A stretch of DNA of 64,000 nt from Platanthera guangdongensis (taxonomy: Eukaryota; Streptophyta; Magnoliopsida; Asparagales; Orchidaceae). The position numbers were made by a program, and so were the translations under genes. The stretch lies in the NCBI GenBank assembly GCA_039583875.1, contig CM077150.1, forward strand, positions 54,067,451-54,131,450, read 5' to 3'. The notes under the pieces are model-generated. The model had not been told where the DNA came from. It ran no database searches and worked only from the letters and a program-made list of their open reading frames with translations. Positions 10,416 through 22,533 of the stretch are shown here, in pieces. Each line of letters begins with the position of its first letter. Within the stretch, counting starts at the first letter, position 1.

Positions 10416-13411
10416 ATGACGATTCAAGCAGGCAGCCTTGCAGCCATGAAATTTGATACATGATTTGATGTGGACTTTGAATCGTTTCAACATTCAGACC
10501 CCATATTCCTCGATATTCTGAAACTGCTTGAAGATCAGCAATTGAAGACTCTGATGTCCACCAGAATCAGACTAGCCGGCGCTGAAATCAGGGAATGGGT
10601 ATACACCTCCACTACCACAGATGAAGACACCGTGACCGACACAATATCGGGTAATGCTGTCTCTTTTACTCCTGCCGTTCTGACTGAAATATTTGGATTA
10701 AATAATGGTACTGAAGAACTGGAGATTGATACTGAAGAATTTAATGACATGTTAAATAAAATGGGTTATTCTGGAGCAACCCCCAATAAACTACTGAAGA
10801 AACATCTATCTGCTGAGTATAAATTTCTAGCAGATATTGTAGGGAAAGTATTACCGGGCAAGCACACTGCCCATGATTACATAACTAGGCATCAATTCCT
10901 GGTAATTTGTGTAGTGGTGAATAAGAAAATAGTGAACTGGGATCATCATGTTTGAGCTGATTAAGAAAAAGAATACCAAAAAGGAGGTTTATTTTGGAAG
11001 GATTCTAGGAATCTTCCTTAAGGAAAAGGCTGCTGAATCCCTGGTCACCCCGACTATATTCATAAATGCCTCCAAGAGGCTCACCTATGCCCTCTTTGGT
11101 AGGTGGGAGAGGAACATCACCAAGCCAACCAAGGCTTCTTCCTCCTCCAGGCATTCTGAAGGCACTAAGGCTGTCACAGCCGCTCCTCTAAACCCAGAAG
11201 AAGCCCCCTCCACCTCCAACATTCCTTCTTCTCCTCAACATACCACTTCACATTTCTACACCAGCTCCATCTCCTGCACATTCTCCACATCCATCCTCTC
11301 CTCAAATAAATCTCACTGAAATCAAATCACTTGAAACCCCATCTTCCACCATTTAGGAATCCCTACAACACTCCCTTTCCCAATCACCACAACCATCCCC
11401 ACCTCAATCCCCCCTTCCACCTCATCTAACCACCACAGCTCCTGATACCTTTATCTCCTCCCACATGTTCAATCTAGTGATTCCCCCATCATCTCCACAT
11501 CAAGAATCCCTCCACACAACTGAAATTCCATCTTCTGTACCTGACCACATACACCAAGATATATCTAGTGCATTTTCTGTTTGTTCAAATTGTGGTCACC
11601 ACAATCCCTACTCCTCCACTGCTCCAGAATCCCTCTACTTAAACTTTTCTGATATTGCTAAGGATTTGCTTACTTTCATCTCTCCCACTCTTCAAAAACT
11701 TCTAACTAATGCTCTAGCTCCTCTCACTACTTCCATCCAAATTCTCTCTGCCACAATTACTGCTTCTATCCCCTGTCCCTTCTTTTGGGGGACTGGCTCC
11801 AGGACCTTCTGCAGCCAGTCAAGGGGAGATGCTTCATGATGAAGAAGCTCCAGTGAATGTAGCAGCAGAAAAACAGCAACAGCAGAAAAAGTAGCAGTAG
11901 AAGAAGAGGCAGCAGCAACATAAGCTCTAGTGAATGTAGCAGCAGTAGCAGCAGAAAAACCTGCAGCAGAAGTAGAGGCAGCAGTAGCAGAACCTGATTC
12001 TTTCTTGATTGAATCTTCAAAAGATGTAGCAGATCTCTCTGACATAATAGATTAAATAGAATTAAATACTGATATGGATGAGCCTATTTTGGCAGAGATA
12101 AACACTGTTGGTGATTATATTATAAATCCCATAGTTGATCTTTTGAATTTGTTGAGCATTTTTGATACAGTTCATTTGAACTTTCTGCCAGAGCACGGCA
12201 TAAAGCCATCTTTGGCTATAGTCCCTTTTACCTCTCCAATAAGCCCCAAGGTTGCCAAGTAAATAAAGACTAGTTTTGCTATAACAGAAGTTCCTGCTAT
12301 TCCATCTCCACCAAAAGCTGCTTCCCTCATTACTTCATCTCCTCCTGGAGACATTTCTGCTCCAACTTTTGTTATGGATGACTCTCCAATGCCTGATCTT
12401 GATGAATTGATCATGGCTGATATAAAAGAAGAAAATAAAACAGTTGTTGAAAGCACTGTTATGTATAGCTCTCCAGCTCCTCCTCCAGCCCCTTCCCAGG
12501 TAGAGAAACCCTTGATATCTACAGAGGATGTGAAAGAAATACATACTTTATATGATACTCCTCAAGACTCTTCTGATGATGAAGATGAGGAAGAAGATTC
12601 TGATGATGAGCCCAAGGCTAAGAAGAAAGTCTCCAAGAAAAGGAAAGCTCCTCCTCCTCCAGCCCCAAAACCTAATCCAACAAATGATACTCCCTATTAT
12701 ATACTGCAGAAAATCACACCATACAAGGGCATGCCAGCATGGATGTGGCTATCCAAGAACCAACAAAAAGAAAGAAAGAAAAGCAGGAGATACCCATCTC
12801 CTCCTCCAAGATTCAGGAAAGACCCTCCTCCTCCTCCACATGCTGCTGGTGCTTCAGGTTCTTCAACTCAGAGGACTACCGAGTATCAAACATATCAGAG
12901 ACATCAGGGTAGGTCCTCCTCTTCTTCAGGAAGCAGCTAGTAGACGCAATATTCATCTGGCAAACAACATCAACAACAACAGCAATAAATCATTAAACAT
13001 CAGAAAGCTGAAAGCCCAAAGAGACCTGCCTCCACTCCTATACCTTTTGAAGATCCAGAAACGGCTACAACAACAAGGATGGCCAGGTTCCAGGAATTGG
13101 TTGGCCTATCCATGATCAAAAAGGCAAGAGCTGAAGGAAAGGATCCTTCACAATACTCAACCATGTCCAAATACAGGAAGGAAGAACTCAACAGGTTTGC
13201 TAAAGCTAACAAATTCTTTAATGTTGATGATTATATGAAACTGCATCCAGAAGCTGTAGTGTCAAGAGCTACTTCCCTGCACATAATTGGAGCAGCTGAT
13301 ATGACAATGACAAAGGCTCATGCATCAAATCCAAACACGGAATTCAAATTCACTCAGCATGGTGAAACAACTAAAGAGGAGAAGCATAAGGAGCAAAAGA
13401 AGAAGAAATAA
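10416..13411 (+). pseudogene. Element 1 third ORF ('envelope-like'), broken
   Basis: Third gene of unknown function, in the position called env-like in Sireviruses. Reading starts at ATG 10416, meets TGA at 10461 and is open to 10955, then shifts frame to 10948-11319. The N-terminal part shares with elements 2 and 3 the motif IVGKVL followed by HD, and downstream GRI and RW.R (LADIVGKVLPGK here, MSEIVGKVLLSK in element 2). The middle (11150-12360) is Pro/Ser/Thr-rich and broken, with a CAG/CTG-like repeat near 11860-12000. The end has an acidic run, a basic Pro-rich stretch (12374-12940) and a last segment open at 13079-13411 that ends in Lys. I see no signal peptide or clear membrane segment. 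Confidence 0.75.
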
Positions 13412-13588
13412 ATTTTGAACTGCTTTAGTCTTTCTGTTATTCTAAAACTGTCTGATTAATTCTAGATACAAAGCTCTCTGTACATATATATCTGCTGCAT
13501 AGTTTAAATTTTTCCTGCCAGATATATGTTTTCTTGCTTTGTGAATATTTGTGTCTGTATTTAGTGACCTCACCCAAAAAAGGGAGAT
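13412..13588 (+). other. 3' spacer and polypurine tract of element 1
   Basis: Short AT-rich spacer after the third ORF. It ends in the purine tract aaaaaagggagat (13576-13588) immediately before TGTTGG of the 3' LTR, the usual plus-strand primer. Confidence 0.8.
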
Positions 13589-15507
13589 TGTTGGATCCCT
13601 AGTTGGATTTGGGCTAGGTTCACTAAGCTAGGATATTTGACCTAACATGTATAGCTAGGGTCATGTTTATGTCCTAGAGTCTAGGCCATGTCCTTACAGT
13701 CAACACTGCATGGACCAGCCATCAACAGACTGCAGAAGACTCAAGAATTAGAGAAATTTCAAAGACTCAGAAAATGAGTTCGACGTTCATCGAACTCAGG
13801 TCGACGAAAGTCGTGCTCAGATCGAATGAACTCAGGGAAAATTCTCTGAGCTGAGCTCGAAGAATTTGTTTATCAGGTCGACGATCTCTGGATGGTCTAC
13901 CTCAACATCCTAAGTCCAGAAACATCTAAATATTCTAAGTCCAGAATCATACTTCAGTCGACGAATTCATGTTCTCAGCTCGACGAACTTAGACCACAGT
14001 ATTGACAAGTTTATCAAGTAGCTGTTAGCAGTTCTCAGGTCGATGAACTTAATTCTCAGGTCGACGAACTTAATTCTCAGGTCGATGAACTTAATTCTCA
14101 GGTCGATGATTTCTGGACACTCTACTTCAACATTCTAAAGTCCAAGAACTATTTCTCTGAACACTAGTCGACGATCTTATATTCTCAGCTTGACGATCTT
14201 GATACACAGAATTAACAAGGCTCTATAGAAAGTAGTTATCTATTCTTAGTTCGACGATCATGGATCTTAGCTCGAACGAATAAAGATTATCTGATCGATG
14301 AACATAACTTCTCAGCTCGACGAACTATGTACCCAGGTCGACGAATTCTGTTCTCTGCTCGACGATTTCTGTGCAGTACCATACTTGGAAATTTCCCTCC
14401 CTATGTCCTTATTTTATTGGAATAATTCCGGAGTAATCAATGTTTAATATTCTCTGAACATTACCGTTAGAAGAAAGCATTGATTATGGTCTTCATCAGG
14501 ATTATTACTTGCCACTTTTTAATGGAACAGTTGAAGAAATCATTTAATGCAGACATTCTCCAGGCCGTCAGCAATCAATGCTGAAGGAATTCAAAAATTC
14601 AGAAGGAAGTGGTCATAAGAAAGACAAAAAGGATTTTTTTCTTCTTCCTTCTCAATACAGACGACATACAGAATAGAGTGAACACAAAGAACAAGATACA
14701 TAGGGCAATAGAACAGTAAAGAAGAAAATCCCTAGTCTAGAGAAATAATACCAGACACAGAAGAAGAAGAAGAACATCAATCAAAAATCAAGAGTCTTCT
14801 TCTCTCTTCATTCCAGGATTCTTTAGAGGATAACAAATACTCTATCAGTCAAGAAGTTCCTGGATACCTTCTGTTCAAGGCTGAAATATTGAAGACCTAC
14901 TCACCCTGTAGCAAAGTTCGAACCTTCCTGAACAAATAAATATCTCAGGGGGAGCTTTGTTAACATCAAAAGATCCACTAAAGTCTTCTCAGTTGTATTT
15001 GAGAAAGAGAAGACAACAACACTCTCTCATCCCCCCACTGTAAAAAGGGTTCTTTAACTCCCTTCAAAAGTTATTCCTGGTTGCAAGTCACCTAATCAAA
15101 AGACTTGGGATTGGTTTTTGAGCACCTGATAAAAAGCTCATTGGTGGCAGTCACATGATCAAAAACCTGAGTGGATTCCTACCAGGGTGGTAGAAGAGTG
15201 GATGTACCCAGGTTGGGGAACCACTATAAAATTCTTGTGTCGTCTAGTTTCCATCCTTTTCTTTTGCTCTTGCTGTGCCTGTGCTAGTTAGGTTTGCTTG
15301 TGTTTGTGATTAATTAGTTTATATTTTGTTGTGCATGTGGTAGGGTATTTTATCTTAGGACTGTTCTGTTACTTACAACATATTTTGGTATCAAATAGCT
15401 TTCAGACTTAGTAGATTTTTTTAAACAGCAAAAAGCCTTACAAGTTTCAGATACTCTATTCACCCCCTCCCCCATCTAGAGTACATCAGATCTAACCCTA
15501 ACTTTAA
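13589..15507 (+). repeat. Element 1 3' LTR
   Basis: Starts TGTTGGATCC and ends CTAACTTTAA; 1919 bp, the terminal CA having become AA. Followed by the target duplication taaag at 15508-15512. Boxes with TCGA core lie at about 13770-14375, including four near-tandem copies of 'ttctcaggtcgacgaactta' between 14030 and 14110, where the 5' LTR has three. Confidence 0.92.
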
Positions 15508-15512
15508 TAAAG

Positions 15513-15871
15513 GTATATTACAAGCTGTAATACTCAGTATTAATCAAAGGAAAGCCCGTCGCAAGAGTGACATTTAAGCTGCGGCGGGCGAAGACTGTTG
15601 TTGTTGCTGCTAGCAGCCCCTCTCTTTAGCTCAGCTCAACTCTCTCGGCATCAACCTGCAAGCACAACCATCAAAGTAACCGTCTGCTCGATAGCTCCTG
15701 ATCAACCTTCCCAACCATCTCCACACTCGGATCAACTCCCTTCTCTCCTCTATCCCCGTAACCCTTGGACAAGCGCTTGCACCACTCTCGAGCACTCAGA
15801 ATCTTCCTCCTCTCCAACCCCGCAATCCTCTTCTTCACCTAGCTTGTGAGATCGAACAACCCGTTAACTAG
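15513..15871 (+). mobile_element. Tat-type LTR copy A, right part
   Basis: Continues copy A beyond element 1: 'ttacaagctgtaat...cgcaagagtgacatttaagc' matches the complement of 22900-22810 in copy C. The match runs on to about 15871, where 'ggcggtgccg' replaces the 'tggtgccc' seen after the LTR end of copy C. This is thus the LTR end plus the start of the primer region. An 83-codon frame at 15598-15849 is incidental. Confidence 0.8.
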
Positions 15872-17350
15872 GCGGTGCCGTTTTCGCGCATCAACACATG
15901 GTGCTCCCCGTGGTTCTTTTTGTTTATTTTATGCTGTGTATGGGTGCTGGGAGATTGTGCTCCAGTTTTGGTTTTAGCTGTGCAGTGGTGCGTTTTCCCC
16001 ACGGGAGGATTTCTGAATTGAGGAAAGTGCACGGTCGTTTGTTTTCTTAGCACACGGTTCTTTTTGATCGTGCGTTTTATTTGTGCAGGAGAAATGTCAA
16101 ACTGAGCTCGACGAATTTCTTAACGCATGGTTGACGCATGGTTTCTTCGAAACAGTGCACGAAGGAAACACACGATTTTCCTATAGCTTCTTGTTTGTTG
16201 CTCTCTGTAGTTAATCATGTGATTTGTTCACGCACGGGCGGAAGTGCCCGTGTGAGAGTAAAATGCACGGTTCCACCTTCCCTGCGAAGTAAAATGCACG
16301 GGTCAACGCTTCATATTCCACAAGCTAGGCCTGCAAGTTAATAACATACGGTTAGCGCACGGTCGTGCGCCATACCGTGCGTGCCTATTTTTTTGTCCTG
16401 CTTCTATTTAAAGCGCATATTTTCCTCTATTGAAGGATAGTTTTTCTCCACCGCCATTTTCCGCCTCCAAGGAAGGGTTCAGTCATTTCCCTTCATCTTC
16501 CACCTTAGGGAGGTGCTCCGAGCAAGCTTTCAACCCCATATTCAATCCCGAGCTTCCTCTCAGCCTCCTCCTTCATCCTTAAGCTTCAAGAAGGGTTGGA
16601 TCTAGATTTCTCCATCAAGCTAGGAGAAGTTTGTGCCATCCTCCACCGAATCGTGACACGAAGAAGATGGGTCCATTGGGAGTTAGTGACAGCCTCCTGT
16701 ACCCCGGACGCAGTTGAGGACCGAGCTAGGACGCGGATTGACAACCCACCGATTCCTTCCGTGAATCCTCCACAAGACTTCAGATTTGGTCGATTTCACA
16801 CACTCTCTTCTTATTTTGTTGTTTATAGCGTAGTTTGATCTCTTTGTATATGGTGAAGTATGTTTAGTTTGTAAAACATTTGTATTCAATCATGTCTATG
16901 TGATTTCATATTTATGTTATTTACTTGAGGTGCGCCTTAATTTTCCATCCGCCACCACATCTGTTTTGCCACACTAGCAATTGTTAGTGGCGTGCATAGC
17001 GAAGAGGTGCTCACGCTCCTCATTCTGCCATTCTAACCATCTCATCTACAAGCCTACTCGTCCATCCACCTAGCAATTTGGTGCATAGTAGCCCATGTAG
17101 TCTTCCATCCCGCCTGGCGAAGCATTGCATAACAACGTTGCATAGGAGTAGTTTATAGTGTTTTATTTTCTTTTTCCCCATACATTAAAGCCCCCCTTCA
17201 ATAACTCCGACCTAAGGACTTCAATCTCAAGTCCTCCTCGAAATTAACTCCACCTTACTGTGTTCCTTTAAGAGATCGATACTTGGGGAAATTCACCCAT
17301 TTTATATTACTTGTGCGACCGGTACACTTGCCTTCCAACGCATCATCTGC
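15872..17350 (+). mobile_element. Non-coding LTR-like fragment, possibly Athila-type
   Basis: No coding region is seen. The segment contains short symmetric GCACGG/CCGTGC motifs (16030-16380), a TATTTAAA at about 16405-16412, a downstream transcribed-looking region and, near 17290-17340, 'gatacttggggaaattcaccc ... ttgtgcgaccggtacacttgc' (split here). That reminds me of the end of Athila/Tat LTRs just before the primer site. A possible LTR start TGTCAAACTG at about 16095 follows a purine run (caggagaaa). Borders are uncertain; it separates oppositely oriented LTR copies A and B. Confidence 0.35.
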
Positions 17351-17359
17351 CTCTGCTGC

Positions 17360-19900
17360 ATTAAAGGAGCCCGCGCCGTGCTATGTGAGCTGAGGAATAG
17401 TCCGCCTGCTACTGAAAGAGGCCGGTGCTAGAAAACTAGAGGGCTGAGTGGCGGACTACAAAGTGAGTCCGCCGAGCCCGCGACGGACAGGTAGAGTCCG
17501 CCTCTACTGCTGGAGGATTGTCTCCCCTGCTGGGTGACAAGGGATTGGCGACCTGGCGGACTGGAGAGCACAGATCGAGCTTGATGTTGGATAAAGCGAG
17601 GTCGCTACCCCCTGGCGGGTAGAAGGAGTCGATCGTCCTTGCTAGAGTGAGTGAGCTTGCCACCTTCTGGCGGACTGGAGTCGAGTCCGCAATGTTATTA
17701 TGCAGTCTGGTGTAGAGTAGTTGGCCATACTGACAAGTCCCATCTCAAGCGGGCTGAGACCGAGTCCTCCACCTGCTAGCAGACTGAAGGGGCAGGCCGC
17801 TCATGCTAGTTGGTGACCTGAAGGCGGTCTTCCTGTTGGCGGCCTAAAGCTTGTCGACTATGTTACCTGGCGGTCTGAAGAAGCAGGCTGCTCGTTCTGG
17901 GTGGTGACCTGGAGGCAGGCTGCCTATTGGGCAACCTGAAGCTTGTCGCGTACGATTGGGCGACCTGAGGGAAGGCGTCCTAGTGATGTGGCGGTTTGTC
18001 ATGCTTGCTGTTCGACCTGCAGGAGTGGGCTGAAGAAGAAGGCCGCAACTCCTGTCGAGCATGTGGCTACTTGGCGGTCTAGGTGGATAGGAGTGTGAGT
18101 CTTCCACTTTGTTGGGTAGTCCACCTATTGGAATAGACAGAACCATTGTGCAGTTTGTTGATCTAACCGCACAGCCTGTAGGGGCGGACTAAGGAAGCTG
18201 TCAGTAGCCCCTGTAGAACAAGCGGCTGCTGCGCGACCTGGGTTGTCAGACCAGGGAGACCGCCCTAGCCGTGCAGCTTGAGCGGATATAGAAGTCTATC
18301 CACGCCTCTTAGAAGACAAGTCGCGGCCTCTAGGGGGTACCTAGAGCAGGCCACGACTTGTAAGCTAGCTACCTTGGAAGGGATCGCCGATTTCTGGGTT
18401 AGCATAATCCCCGCACTTTTTTAAGTCCCGAAGGGAACTTCGAAAAAGTAGGAGACCCACGAAAATCATGATCCACCCCTCGAAAAAGTAAGAGGTAAGG
18501 AGAGATGTAACCCAATATCTCTCCTCAAAAGAGGTTTGCTAATGCCTATCTTTTTCCTGCAAAGGAAAAATTAATGCAGGCGAAAAAGAGGTACTTCTCG
18601 TATATACCTGAATTGCTTTTGCAAAATGAAGAAGAGGTGAATGTCTTCCGTTGAGCTCTGCAAAATAAAGATGAGAGGAAGTATAAAAGGAGAATAACTT
18701 GCAAGTAACTGAATGAGGCTTGTAAGCACCTGTTAACTTCTGCAAAAGGAAGAGTTAGTAGGTGTGAAAGTAAAATAAGTCGCAAGTACCTGAAGGAAAC
18801 TTGCGAATATCTTCTAGTCTCTGCAAAAGTAAGAATAAGAAGCTGATATGATAGAAAAATAAGTTGCAAGTACCTGGATGGAACTTACAAATATCTGTTA
18901 ATCTCTACAAGAGGAAGAGTGAGCAGCAGATATAAAAGAACACTAAGTTACAAGTACCTGAAGAGGACTTGCAAATATTTGCTAATCTCTGCAAAAAGAA
19001 GAGTAAGAAGCATATATGATAGAAAAATAAGCTGCAAGTACCTGAGGGGAACTTGCAAATATATGATAATCTCTTCAAAAGAGGAGTTAGGAGCAGATAT
19101 GATAGAAAGGTAATTTGCAAGTACCTGAAGAGAACTTGCAAATATCTATTAATCTCTGCAAAAGAGGAGTTAGGAGCATATATGATAGAAAGGTAAATTG
19201 TAAGTACCTGAATATAACTTGCAAATATCTGTTAATCACTATAAAAGAGGAGTTGGAAGCAGATATGAAAGAAAAGTAAATTGCAAATACCTGAGGGGAA
19301 CTTGCAAATATCTGCTAATCTCTGCAAGGAAAGAGTAAGTGACAGATATGAAACAAAATTGAGTTACAAGTACCTGGAGGGAATTTGCAAATATCTGCTA
19401 ATCTCTACAAAAATGAGTTAGAAGCAGATATAACAAAGAAGTAAGTTGCAAGTACCTGGAGGGAACTTGCTAATATCTGATAATCTCTACAAAAAGAAGA
19501 GTGAGAAGCAGATATGAAAGGAAAGCAACTTGCAAGTACCTGAAGGGAACTTGCGAATGTTGACTGTTGATATGATAAGATTGATATAATTGGATAGCAG
19601 GAGAAATGACCTGCAAACTTTGCAATTAATTGAATAAAGATCAAACTGTGATAATGATCTTACTGTGTGATCAAGTATTATATCTTTAATATGAAATCCA
19701 TATTAGTAAGATGAAAATGCTGACTAGACTTTAGCTGAATAGTTTGTTTAATAAAGAGAACCAGACTCTGATTAATGATTGATGCCAGTATCGACCAATA
19801 TGAGTAACAGAGAGCTTGTTAATCATCATCTGATAGAGCTTCATGCATGCAATGTATATAAGATGAGCATAAGAAAAATACATGTTGCAAATCCTTTTGA
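17360..19900 (-). mobile_element. Tat-type LTR copy B
   Basis: Minus-strand copy of the LTR seen at 1-2744 and 22534-24354. Its inner end (17360) aligns with 23300 of copy C ('cgtgctatgtgagctgaggaatag') and is truncated there by the fragment at 15872-17350. Its outer part reads, on the minus strand, like 1-380 of copy A. The LTR start lies somewhere near 19880-19930 but I cannot fix it. It is the likely 3' LTR of the element whose gag is at 20802-22436. Confidence 0.75.
18680..19565 (-). repeat. Tandem repeats of about 83 bp, 11 units, LTR copy B
   Basis: Reverse-oriented counterpart of 380-1175. Units start near 18690, 18780, 18862, 18943, 19031, 19115, 19198, 19281, 19363, 19445 and 19529. 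Each has TTGCAAGT and ACTTGCAA arms around 'acctgaagggaa'-like spacers. Unit number differs from copy A (11 against 10), as expected of array slippage. Confidence 0.85.
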
Positions 19901-19980
19901 TAGGTTGGATTTAATCTGTTAACCTATAAGAAGGCAGAATGCAAAATGAGGGCTACAAACGAAGATGACCAAAAAAGGGT

Positions 19981-20666
19981 CGGATGCTACCACAGGAGTT
20001 CTCCCTTGGGCCTTATGCATCGCCTGCCTAAGAAAGACCATCAAGAGTGTTGTCCTACCTAGAGCGGGCTGATCGCGCTTCCTTTAGAAGGGCAAAAAAG
20101 AGAAAAATAGAAAGATTCCTGAGAAGGAACGTTAGATACACTGCTCTCATGCCTCGGGTTACAAACATCGCTGATCAGTTAGGCCAGGTGCGCCAAGTGG
20201 TCTATAACATTGCTCGCCTTTAGAAAGATCAGTGAAGTTGTGGGCCCTGCGAAAGCATGGATTGAGAGTACCATCGAGTATTCTACTATTATAGTTATGA
20301 GATGATCAAGGAGGCAAGACTACACTTGATCGCCATTGCTTGCCCATCAAAGATCATCGTAACTGTAATGTATCCTTAGTGGGGCACAACAGAGCTAACA
20401 CCTGGATCCTCCCTTGATACCCGCTTTGTGTTAGATACCGACAAGGAATCGAAGTCCCGTAATTCTCCACACGAGAGTTGGACAGCTCCCACTACACATA
20501 CGTGAACACTCCCCACTATATGTGGTCATCGTGGCCTTATGCCGGAGTCCAATCTTCAGGGGGCCCTAAGCAAGAATCGGCGATGTCTCGGTGGTTCAGT
20601 GATCTCTTTGGCAAAGAGAAAATAGAGGAGGAAGCACTCCAAAAAGGGAAATGTGTTAGTATGTGA
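19981..20666 (+). pseudogene. Decayed ORF antisense to the Tat gag
   Basis: On the + strand, opposite to gag, one frame is nearly open from 19981 to about 20510, with stops near 20029, 20221, 20233 and 20260. It includes a basic segment (RRAKKRKIERFLRRN), a segment IADQLGQVRQVVYNIARL and, further on, EMIKEARLHLIAIACPSKII. After a frame change it continues at 20478-20666 (WSSWPYAGVQSS, SRWFSDLFGKEK). Its place between gag and the 3' LTR, on the opposite strand, matches the extra antisense ORFs known in plant Tat elements such as Grande and Retand. Function unknown; that it was once coding is inferred from composition and frame continuity. Confidence 0.45.
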
Positions 20667-20801
20667 TTTCTGACGTAAAATTTATTGAATTGAATGAAAG
20701 AACACTTAGAAGTATTTTAGAGAAAATGTTTAAAGTATGTAAAGTAGAAATAACTGGCAAGGATTGCGTGGAGCTTTTGGAACTGCGATGTCCCTTTCAC
20801 T
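20667..20801. other. Junction where pol is missing
   Basis: AT-rich stretch between the antisense ORF and the end of gag. No protease, reverse transcriptase, RNase H or integrase motif is visible here, although pol should follow gag on the minus strand. The whole pol has been deleted or was never present. Confidence 0.6.
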
Positions 20802-22436
20802 TCAGAATAGTCTTCCGAGGGCTCCCTCGTGATCGGCATCGATGCATTCATCAATATTGAGTATAGGGCGATTGTTGATTTGTCTCACTCGCTTTGAGCA
20901 GCAAGAAACATATGTTACTTCTTTGTCTTTTGAAGTTGATGGATCAGAGTGGCCATCCTTTAGAAATAGGTCACGCATCTTACCCTGCCTCAGCATCTTC
21001 TGTACCAGTTGACGAAGTGCTCTGCAGTTTTTAGTTAAATGCCCGCTTTCTTTGTGAAACTCAAAGAACATATCTGAATCTTTTGGTCTTTGATCTGCTG
21101 GTCGATAAGGCCTTTTGTAATTAGTCTTATCCTTCATGACTTGGCTTAATTCTTGCATGGCCTCATCCAGTTCGGACTCTTGCATGTCATCATCTTGCTG
21201 CCGATGAACTGAAGCTGCTTGCGGAGTTGGCAATAGTAATAATTGATCTCGGGGTCGATCCTGGCCTGGGAAGATGTGTCGATGACGTTGAAATCTCCTT
21301 CCCTTCCTTCAGTGGGATGGAAAATCTTTCCGAGGAGACCTCGGAGGTTGCTTGGAAGAAGAAGAGTCTTTCTCTGTTATAATCCTGAAGCCAATGTTGG
21401 GATTGATCTTCTCACCTCGAGTGTATGAGTTGGCTAAGCCAATCAACTCTTGATATGTCCTTGGTTCTTAGACATTAGCCTCAAAATTGAGTGGTCCTTC
21501 ATGCAAACCATGTATTAGAGCCACCGATACATTTCTTGATCAACTATCTCAATGTCCAAAATCTCTTTCTGGAAACGATCCATAAAGTGAGACCAGGTCT
21601 CATTCTCTCGTTGTCTGATCTCAAAGAGGGCTTCTGGGCCACCTTTTCTCTCTATTGAAGTAGAAAACCTGAGAAGAAACTCTCTTCACAAATCAGCAAA
21701 TAAAGCGTTGGACTGAGGACGCAGTCCATAGAACCAATCCCTAACTTGTCCATAAAAGGTTATTACAAGGAGTTTGCATTTGGCTGCATCTGAGAGGGAC
21801 TTGAGAACTACGCCTGATTCAAAATCTTGAAGGAACTTCATTGGATCAGTCTCTCCAGTGTAAGTTAGTAATTGTGGCTCTCTGAAGTTAACTGAAGTTG
21901 GTTCATGCAGAACGCTTTCTAAACGTGGTGATGGCTCTTCCTGCTCTCTTACAACATAAAGAAAGAAGGGAGCATAAGCTATAAAAGGAGCAGGAAGATA
22001 AAAGGAAAAAGCTTTTGCGGGAAGATCAAAGGCACGAGCTGATGAATAGGGATGACTTACTTGAAAGTTAAGAAATCTAGGTGGACTTCCTCGGGCTGCT
22101 TCCAGGAAGAAGTTTTGAAGAGCAGCAAACTCATCGTTTTGAGACCGCAAGGGGTTGCATGCCTTTGCGGAAAGCTAGGTGTGTAAGCAGGAGGATAAAC
22201 CAGTGGATAGGCCAGAGGATAAGTTTGCTGATCACCCAATGTCGGTGTTGGATTAACTGAGGAACTGGTGCTGCTGTAGATTGCATCTCTAAATGCTATA
22301 TGATAGCAGCAAGAGTACGGTTGATTGCCTGAAACTGTTGGGCGGTTTCCCGTCGCGATTTCTCCAAGGCTTCCCAGAGAGGATATTCACTAGGAATTGA
22401 TGGAGCAAGGTTCTCGGCTGATTGATGATCTGTCAT
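20802..22436 (-). pseudogene. Tat-type Ty3/gypsy gag, broken
   Basis: Gag on the minus strand. The start is ATG at 22436-22434 (MTDHQSAENLAPSIPSEYP), about 80 bases inside the LTR end. The capsid core (retrotrans_gag type) lies at about 21900-21600: FLQDFESGVVLKSL, CKLLVITFYGQVRDWFYGL. The C-terminal part (21233-20802) has FFEFHKESGHLTKNCRALRQ, the H/C-containing motif of Tat/Ogre-like gags, in which the leading Cys is replaced by Phe. Several frame changes and stops occur (near 22280, 22150, 21690, 21240-21540). No pol follows, so the element depended on others. Confidence 0.8.
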
Positions 22437-22512
22437 GGCTAACCGTTAGTTTTCACTGTCTGTTCGAGATCTGAAGGCCGCGTGTTAAATGTTGATGCAC
22501 ATAAATGAGAGT

Positions 22513-22529
22513 GGGGGACGTGGGCACCA
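22513..22529 (-). other. Primer-binding site of the Tat-type element
   Basis: On the minus strand TGGTGCCCACGTCCCCC just after the LTR end and before gag. Plant Tat elements often have TGGCGCCCACCGTGGGG-like sites here; the match to a given tRNA is not clear from sequence alone. Confidence 0.5.
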
Positions 22530-22533
22530 GCAT

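Larger units (their letters stand above)
2745..15507 (+). mobile_element. Element 1: decayed Sirevirus (Ty1/copia) with third ORF
   Basis: Complete 12.8-kb element: LTR 2745-4621, tRNA-Met primer site, gag, pol, third ORF, polypurine tract, LTR 13589-15507. It is flanked by the perfect 5-bp target duplication taaag (2740-2744 and 15508-15512). Without the element, the flanks join into a Tat LTR sequence that aligns with copy C near 22890, which confirms the insertion point. The domain order PR-INT-RT-RNase H is Ty1/copia; the polyC-rich LTR end, two-gene gag/pol layout and long third ORF are Sirevirus traits. All three genes carry stops or frameshifts, so it cannot act on its own. Confidence 0.93.

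Noticed and set aside
11766..12045. Leu/Ala-rich frames on the minus strand
   Set aside because: They are the complement of a CAG/GCA-rich stretch in the broken third ORF of element 1 and have no independent support.
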